Shown here: one piece after another, positions 1 through 6,174 of the stretch
Layout of the letters: the number at the start of each line of letters is the position of its first letter
How positions within the stretch are numbered: position 1 is the stretch's first letter
Assembly (NCBI GenBank): GCA_009774535.1
Contig: VSNY01000183.1
Location: 1 to 7,667, forward strand
Source of the DNA: Lachnospiraceae bacterium
Lineage (GTDB): Bacteria > Bacillota > Clostridia > Lachnospirales > Lachnospiraceae
Direction of reading: 5' to 3'
Length of the DNA: 7,667 nucleotides
Notes under the pieces: model-generated
Databases searched by the model: none
What the model was told of the DNA's origin: nothing
What the model saw: only the letters and a program-made list of their open reading frames with translations
Program-made: the position numbers and the translations under genes

Positions 1-622
1 ACCTGTTCCCATTCCTTAAGTTCTTCTGGGGATATCTTTGTAAAATCCGGCTTGTACCATTGTACCGCACCCGTTTCGTATTATAAAAATCCTGCCTGGT
101 CAGTTCGTCATAACGCGTATGATAATAGGGAAACGAAAAAAACGCCCCGACAGCGTCCAGCTGTTTTCCCTCGCGGTTTACCGCCCGGATGGCATTCCAT
201 TTCGTGACCGAAGGCTTCATGCTGATCAGGCTCGGCCAGCTCGACGCGCCGACGTCAGCCGCTTTCTGATACAGCGTGCAGACGTCAAATACGACCAGCT
301 TTGGCGACTGCGTCTTTAACGCCTCTTCCAGAAAATAATAACTGATCCACACAGGCTGCCCCGGCGACGCCAGCAGATAACCCGCGATCCCGTAATCATC
401 ATACAGCATACACGTATTGACACTGTAATAGACATGGCTGCTGCCGATAAACAAAGCATCTACCGTATGATCTTCCAGATTGTAAAAATCATGCAGCTGA
501 ATACATCCCTGGCTGGTCCGGTTCAGCGTCATTTTATTTAATGCAAACATCACCACAAATAAAATCCCAAACAGAAACACGCAGCCTGAAAGTTTTTTCA
601 CTTTTTTTATTTTTTTCATCAT
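1..622 (-). CDS. SGNH/DltD-like membrane-anchored esterase or acyltransferase partner of MBOAT; 5' part only, probable frameshift
   Basis: The gene starts at ATG 622 after AGGAG six bases upstream (a second ATG follows at once) and runs off the left edge, giving 207 codons. The protein opens with a lysine-rich stretch and one hydrophobic segment (about residues 11-29), so it should be membrane-anchored with its domain outside. Residues 55-63 read DALFIGSSH, the block around the nucleophilic Ser of SGNH-like proteins; SPGQP (86-90) and PKLVVFDV (107-114) fit the clostridial members found beside MBOAT genes. It lies 43 bp downstream of the MBOAT gene on the same strand, as in DltB/DltD or PatA/PatB pairs, so it probably takes part in O-acylation of a surface polymer (inference). 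Oddity: after residue 189 the open frame gives an unfamiliar basic stretch, whereas the frame shifted by one base gives YKPDFTKISPEELKEWEQ, a natural continuation. The catalytic C-terminal part lies outside the window. Confidence 0.75.
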   Translation of the reverse strand, partial: MMKKIKKVKKLSGCVFLFGILFVVMFALNKMTLNRTSQGCIQLHDFYNLEDHTVDALFIGSSHVYYSVNTCMLYDDYGIAGYLLASPGQPVWISYYFLEEALKTQSPKLVVFDVCTLYQKAADVGASSWPSLISMKPSVTKWNAIRAVNREGKQLDAVGAFFSFPYYHTRYDELTRQDFYNTKRVRYNGTSRILQRYPQKNLRNGNR

Positions 623-665
623 ACCGGACTCCTGATTTTCCCGATTAAAAACTGTCACGTACATC

Positions 666-2177
666 CTAAAACTGAAAATAAATAAACTGACCCGCATCAT
701 AACCAGGCCCGTAAATGCCGAACAAAAAAATCACAGCAAATAACCCTGCAACCGTCAGCCAGCGAAACCATGCACACTGTTTTTCCAAAAACATATCGAT
801 CGTTTCCTGTCTCTTGTATTTGACAATGCTGACAGCCAAAAGAAGCAGCGCCGACCAGAAAAAAATATGCATTTCCGTATGATCCAGTCCAAGCTTATTA
901 ATCGTCCCGTCTGAAAGCGCCCAGATATTAGGCTTGGTCAGCATTCTTTTGATATAACCGCACGCCTGCGTCAAAGACTCCGCACGAAAAAAAATCCAGG
1001 CAAACGCCGCCAGCACAAATGTCACCGCCGACTGTCCAAAGCGAAAGCTGAACGAATCCGTCTTTGTATGCGACTTTTCATACAGCCGCTTCCGCAGCGC
1101 CCGCGTTTGTGATCCGGCAATCTGATACACGCCATGCAGCCCGCCCCAGACAACAAAATGCCAGCTCGCTCCATGCCAAAGCCCGCTGACCAAAAACGTA
1201 ATCATCAAATTAATCTGGCTGCGCAGTCTCCCGCACCGATTCCCACCCAGCGGAATATACAGATAATCTTTCAACCAGGTACTTAACGAAATATGCCACC
1301 GTCTCCAAAAATCACGGATACTGCATGCAAAATAAGGCGTATCAAAATTTTCCATCAGCGTAAATCCAAGCACTTTCGCAGCCCCGATCGCAATCGTGGA
1401 ATAACTGGCAAAATCACAATAGATCTGGATGGAAAAAGCGGCTGCCGCCAGCGCCAGTTCCACACTCCCATAAAAATACCACGCATCAAATACCGTATTG
1501 ACCAAAACCGCGATCCGGTCCGCAATCACCATCTTTTGAAAATAGCCCCACAACATCAGCTGCAGCCCGCCCGCAATCCTGCCATAATCAAACAGCTGCC
1601 TGAAACGGGCCTGATCCATCCGCTGAATCTGTGCCAGCAGATTTTTCGACCGTTCAATCGGCCCTGCCACCAGCTGCGGAAAAAAAGAAACAAACAGCGC
1701 GTATTTCAAAAGATTCGCTTCCGGTTTCAGATCATTCCGATAGACATCCACCGTATAACTAAGCGCCTGAAACGTATAAAAGGAAATCCCTACCGGCAGC
1801 ACAATTGCAAACGGCTTTTCTAATGACTCCCATCCAAGCCTTCCCAAAACTGCATTTATATTTCCAAGTGCAAAGTCAAAATATTTAAAAAACCCCAGAA
1901 TACCCAAATTTACAACAAAGCTGACCGCCACAATCAGCTTACGCACCGGTATGCCGCTATCTTCTGTGTCCTGGCGCTTCCCCAGTAAATAACCGCTGAA
2001 CCAGGTCACAATTGTGGAACATGCCATCAGCAGGGCATACGCTGCATTCCAGCTCATATAAAAATAATAACTCGCGCCCAGCAGCCATAAATACCGGATC
2101 TTTCTTGGAATGATAAAATAAATCAGCGTTACAACCGGAAAGAACACTAAAAAATGAAAAGAGTTGAACAGCATCAT
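666..2177 (-). CDS. MBOAT family membrane-bound O-acyltransferase (AlgI/DltB/PatA-like)
   Basis: A polytopic membrane enzyme of 503 residues, the usual size for bacterial MBOAT proteins. It is expected to pass acyl groups (often acetyl) across the membrane to an extracytoplasmic polymer or to a partner protein. Diagnostic blocks in order: N-terminal LFNSFHFLVFFPVV, FPQLVAGPIERSKNLL (166-181), IYCDFASYSTIAIG (252-265), NFDTPYF then RDFWRRWHISLSTWLKDYLYIPLGG (about 277-312, quoted in parts), and SGLWHGASWHFVVWGGLHG (331-349), where His335 is the candidate catalytic histidine. It ends in FGIYGPGYDAGQFIYFQF, typical of the family. Two ATG codons are tandem at 2177 and 2174; the upstream GGGG is a weak ribosome binding site, but a short ORF ends across the first ATG (ATGA overlap). 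The SGNH-like gene follows after 43 bp. The acceptor cannot be told from sequence: teichoic acid, peptidoglycan and exopolysaccharide are all possible. Confidence 0.92.
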   Translation of the reverse strand: MMLFNSFHFLVFFPVVTLIYFIIPRKIRYLWLLGASYYFYMSWNAAYALLMACSTIVTWFSGYLLGKRQDTEDSGIPVRKLIVAVSFVVNLGILGFFKYFDFALGNINAVLGRLGWESLEKPFAIVLPVGISFYTFQALSYTVDVYRNDLKPEANLLKYALFVSFFPQLVAGPIERSKNLLAQIQRMDQARFRQLFDYGRIAGGLQLMLWGYFQKMVIADRIAVLVNTVFDAWYFYGSVELALAAAAFSIQIYCDFASYSTIAIGAAKVLGFTLMENFDTPYFACSIRDFWRRWHISLSTWLKDYLYIPLGGNRCGRLRSQINLMITFLVSGLWHGASWHFVVWGGLHGVYQIAGSQTRALRKRLYEKSHTKTDSFSFRFGQSAVTFVLAAFAWIFFRAESLTQACGYIKRMLTKPNIWALSDGTINKLGLDHTEMHIFFWSALLLLAVSIVKYKRQETIDMFLEKQCAWFRWLTVAGLFAVIFLFGIYGPGYDAGQFIYFQF

Positions 2178-2284
2178 TGCATCCCCGCTTTCCCATTCAT
2201 ATATTCCAGTTCTTCCCGATGCAGGCGTTTTTTATACATGGCAAGCGTACACCTTTCGCTGCACCCCAAATCCCCTATTTGCAT
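2174..2284 (-). CDS. possible small protein (36 aa) overlapping the MBOAT start
   Basis: A short ORF runs from ATG 2284 to TGA 2176-2174, so its stop shares ATGA with the MBOAT start codon. It encodes MQIGDLGCSERCTLAMYK followed by a charged, helix-like tail containing KRLHREELEYMNG. A CxxxC pair (CSERC) lies near residues 8-12. The family is not recognised. GGAGG at 2291-2287 is only two bases from this ATG, too close for efficient use; a later start (TTG or the internal ATG at residue 16) is possible. Its value may be as a coupling leader, because the MBOAT gene has no good ribosome binding site. It also overlaps the outward promoter of the DUF4364 gene. It may be chance; only the exact overlap and the protein-like composition support it. 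Confidence 0.35.
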   Translation of the reverse strand: MQIGDLGCSERCTLAMYKKRLHREELEYMNGKAGMQ

Positions 2285-2306
2285 TTCCTCCCATTTATGT
2301 TATAAT
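2278..2306 (+). promoter_or_regulatory. sigma-A-type promoter of the DUF4364 gene
   Basis: A perfect -10 hexamer TATAAT (2301-2306) is preceded by TG at 2298-2299, giving an extended -10. TTTGCA at 2278-2283 is a 4-of-6 match to the -35 consensus with a 17-bp spacer. Transcription should begin near 2313, leaving a leader of about 40 bases before ATG 2353. The AGGAGG ribosome binding site is at 2339-2344, eight bases from the start. Confidence 0.7.
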
Positions 2307-2352
2307 CTTCAAACAGGCACATACCTGAATAAACTCTCAGGAGGTTAGATCC

Positions 2353-2868
2353 ATGGCAGAACCAATTACTCTATATAAACTAATGATCTTATCCATGCTG
2401 GAACACTCCGAAGCGCCTCTGACCAACACACTGCTTTCCGACTTTTTTCTTGGAAAAGAATACACCACTTACTTTACGCTTCAGGAAGCCCTGCACGAAC
2501 TGGACGAGGCACAATTTATCCAGCAGGAAGCATCTCACGATAATATCCAGTACACGATTACGCCAGCCGGGCAGGAATCCCTGTCGTTTTTTGAAAATAA
2601 AATCAACTCGGAAATCCAGGCCGATATCAAACAGTACATCGCAGAAAATCAGCTTCCCATCGCAGCCTCCACGGCTGCTGTCGCGGATTATTACATTACA
2701 CCGGAAAAAAAATACGCCGTACACTGCCAGCTGCGTGAAAAAGGCATTCCCCAGCTGGATTTGACATTGAATGTACGGAACAAAGAACAGGCAGAAGTAA
2801 TCTGCGCGAACTGGAAAAAACAGATTGACGATATCTATATGCTGCTGATTGACCATCTGCTGAAATAA
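2353..2868 (+). CDS. DUF4364 family winged-helix protein
   Basis: A 171-residue soluble protein with the look of DUF4364, a family common in Clostridia. It starts MAEPITLYKLMILSMLEHSE, followed by a PadR/MarR-like winged-helix arrangement: helices over residues 6-30, the TYFTLQEALHELDEAQFIQ segment (about 38-56), and a wing/strand NIQYTITPAGQESLSFF (about 63-79). The C-terminal half (90-171) has alternating hydrophobic strands and a last amphipathic helix, KKQIDDIYMLLIDHLLK, that may serve dimerisation. The fold suggests DNA binding, but no target or ligand is established for the family, and neither neighbour is an obvious partner. It has its own promoter, a strong AGGAGG eight bases before ATG, and a terminator three bases after its stop, so it is probably transcribed alone. 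Confidence 0.88.
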   Translation: MAEPITLYKLMILSMLEHSEAPLTNTLLSDFFLGKEYTTYFTLQEALHELDEAQFIQQEASHDNIQYTITPAGQESLSFFENKINSEIQADIKQYIAENQLPIAASTAAVADYYITPEKKYAVHCQLREKGIPQLDLTLNVRNKEQAEVICANWKKQIDDIYMLLIDHLLK

Positions 2869-2870
2869 AC

Positions 2871-2900
2871 AAAAACCCCCGCGCCTGGCAGGGGTTTTTT
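2871..2900. terminator. rho-independent terminator, possibly bidirectional
   Basis: AAAAACCCC (2871-2879) pairs with GGGGTTTTT (2891-2899) around an 11-base loop, and T2895-T2900 forms the U-tract on the plus strand. It begins three bases after the DUF4364 stop. On the minus strand the same hairpin ends in five T residues and lies 81 bp beyond the LysR stop, so it may end both convergent transcripts. Clearest for the plus strand. Confidence 0.8.
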
Positions 2901-2980
2901 ATGATCTGGTCAGCCTTCTGTTTGATCAAACCTCATCCACATCTTCCAACGCCCACACGTCTCTCCTTATAAAATCCGAT

Positions 2981-3862
2981 TCATGACACATGCTCGCACG
3001 CAAATTGAATAAAAGATTCCATCAGCTTTGAGATATATTTCTGTTTGGACACAATCATCGCGATTTCCCACGGAAATTCCGGCTCTGTCAAGCGGATATG
3101 CCTGATACTGTCCGAGTGAAAGCGCATGGCGATCGGCAGAGGAAGAATCGTAATTCCCTGATTTAACGCCACCATTTCAGCCAGAAAATCCCATTGGGAA
3201 CTCTGACAGGTAATGCGTGGTTCAAATCCCGCATTCCGGCAGTTGGACAGAATTCTGTCATGAAGCATATACGTATGGTCCAAAATCATAAAATCTTCAT
3301 AAATCAGTTCTTTAAAACGCACGGTTTTTTTGTCTGACAAACGGTGTGACTTATGGACGAGCAGCACATTTAAAGAAGATACCAGCGGAAACACATGGTA
3401 GTCCGGATAAGCGAACGGAAAAATAATTACGCCAAGGTCAACCGAACCGTGATCTACCCGTTCCTTAATCGTATTCGCACCAGCCTCAATCACACAAATG
3501 TTCTTTTCCGGATTTTGTTTTTGATATTCATAAATAACAGACGGAAAATAAGCTGTCAGAATCACCGGAGGTATGCCGATGCGGAGCTGCTCCTGCCTGC
3601 CTTTGATCTGGTGATTGATGCGTTCTTCCTGCTTTTGTATCATATCCAGCAAATATTTTCCTTCCTGATACAGCAGCTTTCCGTGTGTCGTCAGCTTAAA
3701 TTCATTACAGGAACGGTCAATCAGGCTGGTGCCGATTTCTTTTTCCAGCGCCATCACAGATTTGCTCAGCGTAGACTGGCACAAAAACAACGCGTTGGAA
3801 GCCTTTGTAAAATTTTCATATTCCGCTACCCGGATAAAATAAGACAGATATTTCAGATTCAT
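2981..3862 (-). CDS. LysR-type transcriptional regulator
   Basis: A 293-residue regulator of normal LysR length. Residues 1-60 form the winged helix-turn-helix: MNLKYLSYFIRVAEYENF, then TKASNALFLCQSTLSKSVM (recognition region about 19-37), ending in the LTTHG wing (about 57-61). A linker helix (about 65-90) leads to the two-lobed effector domain, which starts at QLRIGIPP (about 92-99) and includes DLGVIIFPF, a usual strand of the ligand cleft. The start at ATG 3862 follows AAGGAAGG at a normal spacing. It is divergent from the MaoC-CoA-transferase-permease operon, which makes it the likely regulator of that operon, with the imported acid or a CoA ester as inducer (inference). Its own inferred -10 overlaps the inverted repeat at 3948-3983, so it may repress itself, as many LysR proteins do. 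Only 118 bp with no other gene separate it from the DUF4364 stop. Confidence 0.93.
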   Translation of the reverse strand: MNLKYLSYFIRVAEYENFTKASNALFLCQSTLSKSVMALEKEIGTSLIDRSCNEFKLTTHGKLLYQEGKYLLDMIQKQEERINHQIKGRQEQLRIGIPPVILTAYFPSVIYEYQKQNPEKNICVIEAGANTIKERVDHGSVDLGVIIFPFAYPDYHVFPLVSSLNVLLVHKSHRLSDKKTVRFKELIYEDFMILDHTYMLHDRILSNCRNAGFEPRITCQSSQWDFLAEMVALNQGITILPLPIAMRFHSDSIRHIRLTEPEFPWEIAMIVSKQKYISKLMESFIQFACEHVS

Positions 3863-3900
3863 CGCCTAACCTTCCTTTCTGATACTGCTGGAAAATTCCT

Positions 3901-3929
3901 TTTCTTATCATATTTCTTATCTTATCATA
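3901..3929. repeat. short direct repeats in the lysR leader
   Basis: TTTCTTATC occurs at 3901-3909 and 3913-3921, and CTTATCATA at 3904-3912 and 3921-3929, so a short motif is present in overlapping tandem copies. They lie between the lysR start and the inverted-repeat operator. They could be accessory regulator contacts or an AT-rich transcribed leader; nothing more can be said from sequence. Confidence 0.4.
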
Positions 3930-3947
3930 ACCAGGCATGGAAAAGTT

Positions 3948-3983
3948 ATGGTTAATTTTCATATACCGATGAAAATTAACCAT
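3948..3983. promoter_or_regulatory. perfect 15-bp inverted repeat, candidate LysR operator
   Basis: ATGGTTAATTTTCAT (3948-3962) and ATGAAAATTAACCAT (3969-3983) are exact reverse complements around a six-base spacer, ATACCG. Each arm contains a T-N11-A box with TG...CA ends (3949-3961 and 3970-3982), the general LysR-box form. A third related element, TAACCA, is at 3928-3933. The repeat ends nine bases before the inferred -35 of the divergent operon and is centred about 62 bases before its estimated transcription start, where LysR activators usually hold their recognition site. It is not followed by a U-tract, so a terminator is unlikely. The binding protein is inferred from position. Confidence 0.7.
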
Positions 3984-3987
3984 TATA
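3982..3987 (-). promoter_or_regulatory. possible -10 element of the lysR promoter
   Basis: On the minus strand 3987-3982 reads TATAAT, a perfect -10 hexamer directed toward lysR. Its first two plus-strand bases belong to the right arm of the inverted repeat. The matching -35 (ATATCA at 4010-4005, 17-bp spacer) is poor, so the call rests mainly on the -10. If used, bound regulator would block it, giving negative autoregulation. Confidence 0.35.
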
Positions 3988-3992
3988 CAGAT

Positions 3993-4021
3993 CTGACAGA
4001 ATTGTGATATATTGCTAAAAA
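3993..4021 (+). promoter_or_regulatory. inferred promoter of the MaoC-CoA-transferase-permease operon
   Basis: CTGACA (3993-3998) matches the -35 consensus at five of six bases. After exactly 17 bp comes TAAAAA (4016-4021), a 4-of-6 -10 preceded by TG at 4013-4014. A weak -10 suits an activator-dependent promoter. Start would be near 4028, leaving a leader of about 110 bases before ATG 4139. In that leader no hairpin, riboswitch or convincing gene was seen; AGGAGG sits four bases before the MaoC start. Confidence 0.5.
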
Positions 4022-4138
4022 GGGACAAAAAAAATCACAAATTACTGTAAGGTTCTACTTCAATATGTTGTCCCATCAGCATGGCCATGCGCAGATCATA
4101 CAGGAACCGCTCAGGTATTTACATGAATAGGAGGCACT

Positions 4139-4552
4139 ATGGGGAAAAAATTAGAAGCAGGACAGGTATGCACCTTCCAAAAACAGGTATCCGATGAAGA
4201 CGTACATAAATTCGCGGAAGTAACCGGGGATAAAAACCCGCTGCATTTAGACGACGCGTTTGCAAAAACCACCATGTTCAAAGAACGCATTGCCCACGGA
4301 ATGATCGGCGCAGGCATTATATCCGGCGGGCTTGCCATGCATCTGCCAGGGCTTGGCACTACCTATCTGGAGCAGGAACTTAAATTTCAGCGCCCGGTGA
4401 AAATCGGCGATGTGCTTACGGTAGAGCTAAAAGTGCTGGAAATCCTGCCAAAGTCGAAGTTTGACATCGCAAAAATACAGACGACATGCACCAATGAACA
4501 GGGCGAAACCGTAATCAGCGGCGTTGCAACCGTGATTCCGCCGGCATCTTAA
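4139..4552 (+). CDS. MaoC-like (R)-specific enoyl-CoA hydratase (PhaJ type)
   Basis: A 137-residue single hot-dog-domain protein, the size of PhaJ from Aeromonas (134). These enzymes reversibly hydrate trans-2-enoyl-CoA to (R)-3-hydroxyacyl-CoA, usually as cytoplasmic dimers. The hydratase-2 signature is intact: TGDKNPLHLDDAFA (29-42) with Asp31 and His36 at the numbers of the PhaJ catalytic pair, then IAHGMIGAG (51-59). The later strands YLEQELKFQRPVKIGD are also typical. In this operon the likely direction is dehydration of a (R)-3-hydroxyacyl-CoA made by the CoA-transferase next to it. No polyhydroxyalkanoate synthase is present in the window, so polymer supply is less likely here. Other MaoC substrates (itaconyl-CoA, mesaconyl-CoA) cannot be excluded. 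The start follows AGGAGG by four bases, and the CoA-transferase begins 35 bp after the stop. Confidence 0.88.
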   Translation: MGKKLEAGQVCTFQKQVSDEDVHKFAEVTGDKNPLHLDDAFAKTTMFKERIAHGMIGAGIISGGLAMHLPGLGTTYLEQELKFQRPVKIGDVLTVELKVLEILPKSKFDIAKIQTTCTNEQGETVISGVATVIPPAS

Positions 4553-4587
4553 CCCGCTGGCCGCGTAAGACAGAAAGGAGTACACGC

Positions 4588-6174
4588 ATGGCAAAAATAA
4601 TCAGCAGCAAAGAAGCTGCACAAAAAATCAAAGACAACGATGTTGTTGGCATCAACGGGTTCGCTTTCGGATTCGGATTCCCGGAAACACTGGCAAAAGC
4701 ACTTGGTACACGTTATCAAACCGAACAGCATCCGCAGAACCTGACGCTTTTATTTGCGTCCGGCTGCGGCGACGGCGGTATCGGTGACTTCGGTCTGGAT
4801 CATTTCGCACAGGAAGGAATGGTACATAAAATCATTGCCGGGCATGTCGGACTGGCAAAAAAACTAAGCGGCATGATCCGCGAAAATAAAATATGCGCTT
4901 ATAATTTTCCGCAAGGCGTCATCGTTCATATGTTCCGCGAAATGGCTGGCGGAAAGAAAGGCATTTTAACCCATGTCGGGCTTGACACATTCGCAGATCC
5001 AAGGGTGGAGGGCGGCAAAATGAACGCTCTGGCAAGCGAAGACCTTGTGGAAGTCGTAAACGTCGGCGGCGAAGAACACCTGTATTACCAGGCTCCGTCC
5101 CTGCAGGCAGCCCTGATCCGCGGCACAACCGCAGACGAAGCAGGCAATCTTACCGTAGAAAAAGAAGGCGTCCTGCTCGAAACCATGCACCTGGCGGCAG
5201 CCGCGAAAAATGCCGGAGGCATCGTTATCGCGCAGGTGGAACACATTGCTCAAAAAGGCACTCTGGACCCGCGAAAAGTAACCGTCCCTGGCATTCTGGT
5301 CGATTATATCGTACAGGCGCCAAAAGAAGATCATCAAATGCATGTAAAAAATCCTTATAACCCTTCTTTTACCGGAGAAGTAAAAATTCCGGTCAGCCAG
5401 GTAGCCGCCATGCCGTTACATGCCAAAAAAGTCATTGCCAGACGGTGTGCAATGGAACTAAAAAAGGGTACGGCTGTCAATCTGGGCATCGGCGTACCGG
5501 AAGGCGTGGCCCTGGCCGCACTGGAAGAAGGCATCGCAGACTGGATGACCATGACCATTGAAGCAGGCGCTGTCGGCGGCATCCCGGCGTCCGGATACGG
5601 GCTTGGCGCATCCGCCAATGTAGAAGCTTTGATTGGTCAGCCGAACCTGTTTGATATCTACGACGGCGGCGGGCTTGACATTGCCTTTCTCGGACTGGCA
5701 CAGGCAGACGCGCAGGGCAATATCAACGTCAGCAAATTTCAGGGACGCATGGTCGGCTGCGGCGGATTTGTAAATATTTCCCAGAATACAAAAAAAGTTA
5801 TTTTCTGCGGCACTTTTACCGCCGGAGCCAGCAGCATTACCATCGGTCCCGACGGTATCCATATTATAGAAGACGGCTCGCATATCAAGTTTTTAAAACA
5901 GGTCGAGCAAATTACATTCAGCGGCAGCTATGCAGCAAAACACCAGCAGGAAGTGCTCTATGTAACCGAACGCGCCGTTTTCAGACTGGCGCCTGAAGGT
6001 CTGGAACTGATAGAAATCGCACCTTCGGCCGACCTTGAGAAAGATATCCTGGATAAAATGGCCTTCCGCCCGCTGATCTCCAAAGACCTCAGGCAGATGG
6101 ACCTGCGTCTGTTTCAAGACCAGCCAATGGGCCTTGCGGCTTCCCTGCGCAGCGAGGAGGTGACGCTATGTTAA
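4588..6174 (+). CDS. fused family I acyl-CoA:acetate/3-ketoacid CoA-transferase (Pct/YdiF type)
   Basis: A 528-residue cytoplasmic enzyme whose two homologous halves correspond to the alpha and beta subunits of 3-oxoacid CoA-transferases; propionate CoA-transferase and E. coli YdiF have about the same length. It moves CoA between short-chain acids, for example from acetyl-CoA to propionate, lactate, butyrate or 3-hydroxybutyrate. The alpha half shows INGFAFGFGFPETLAKAL (22-39) and FASGCGDGGIGDFGLDH (56-72). The beta half shows NLGIGVPEGVA (298-308), then MTIEAGAVGG (322-331) with Glu325 as the expected catalytic nucleophile that carries the glutamyl-CoA thioester, then YDGGGLDIAFLGLAQAD (358-374). 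Nothing is truncated. AGAAAGGAG lies seven bases before ATG. Its 3' end overlaps the permease start by seven bases. In context it should activate the acid that the permease imports and give the ester to the MaoC hydratase (inference); acyl preference cannot be read from sequence. Confidence 0.93.
   Translation: MAKIISSKEAAQKIKDNDVVGINGFAFGFGFPETLAKALGTRYQTEQHPQNLTLLFASGCGDGGIGDFGLDHFAQEGMVHKIIAGHVGLAKKLSGMIRENKICAYNFPQGVIVHMFREMAGGKKGILTHVGLDTFADPRVEGGKMNALASEDLVEVVNVGGEEHLYYQAPSLQAALIRGTTADEAGNLTVEKEGVLLETMHLAAAAKNAGGIVIAQVEHIAQKGTLDPRKVTVPGILVDYIVQAPKEDHQMHVKNPYNPSFTGEVKIPVSQVAAMPLHAKKVIARRCAMELKKGTAVNLGIGVPEGVALAALEEGIADWMTMTIEAGAVGGIPASGYGLGASANVEALIGQPNLFDIYDGGGLDIAFLGLAQADAQGNINVSKFQGRMVGCGGFVNISQNTKKVIFCGTFTAGASSITIGPDGIHIIEDGSHIKFLKQVEQITFSGSYAAKHQQEVLYVTERAVFRLAPEGLELIEIAPSADLEKDILDKMAFRPLISKDLRQMDLRLFQDQPMGLAASLRSEEVTLC

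Noticed and set aside
1293..1823. 176-codon plus-strand ORF opposite the MBOAT gene
   Set aside because: Antisense shadow of a clear MBOAT coding region; the translation is Arg/Lys/Ile-rich with no domain look and no ribosome binding site.
3395..3955. 186-codon plus-strand ORF opposite lysR
   Set aside because: Antisense shadow of the regulator; Phe/Arg/Gln-rich translation, no ribosome binding site, and it would run across the operator region.
3948..3983. Inverted repeat read as a terminator
   Set aside because: The stem is AT-rich, has no following U-tract on either strand, and lies upstream of both divergent genes rather than after a gene.
4065..4130. 21-codon ORF in the operon leader (MLSHQHGHAQ...), ending just before the MaoC ribosome binding site
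   Set aside because: Weak ribosome binding site 12 bases away, no run of a regulatory amino acid and no attenuator hairpin seen; a chance ORF is the simpler reading.
5458..5883. 141-codon minus-strand ORF within the CoA-transferase gene
   Set aside because: Lies opposite the beta half with its catalytic motif; cysteine- and glycine-rich shadow translation with no family features.
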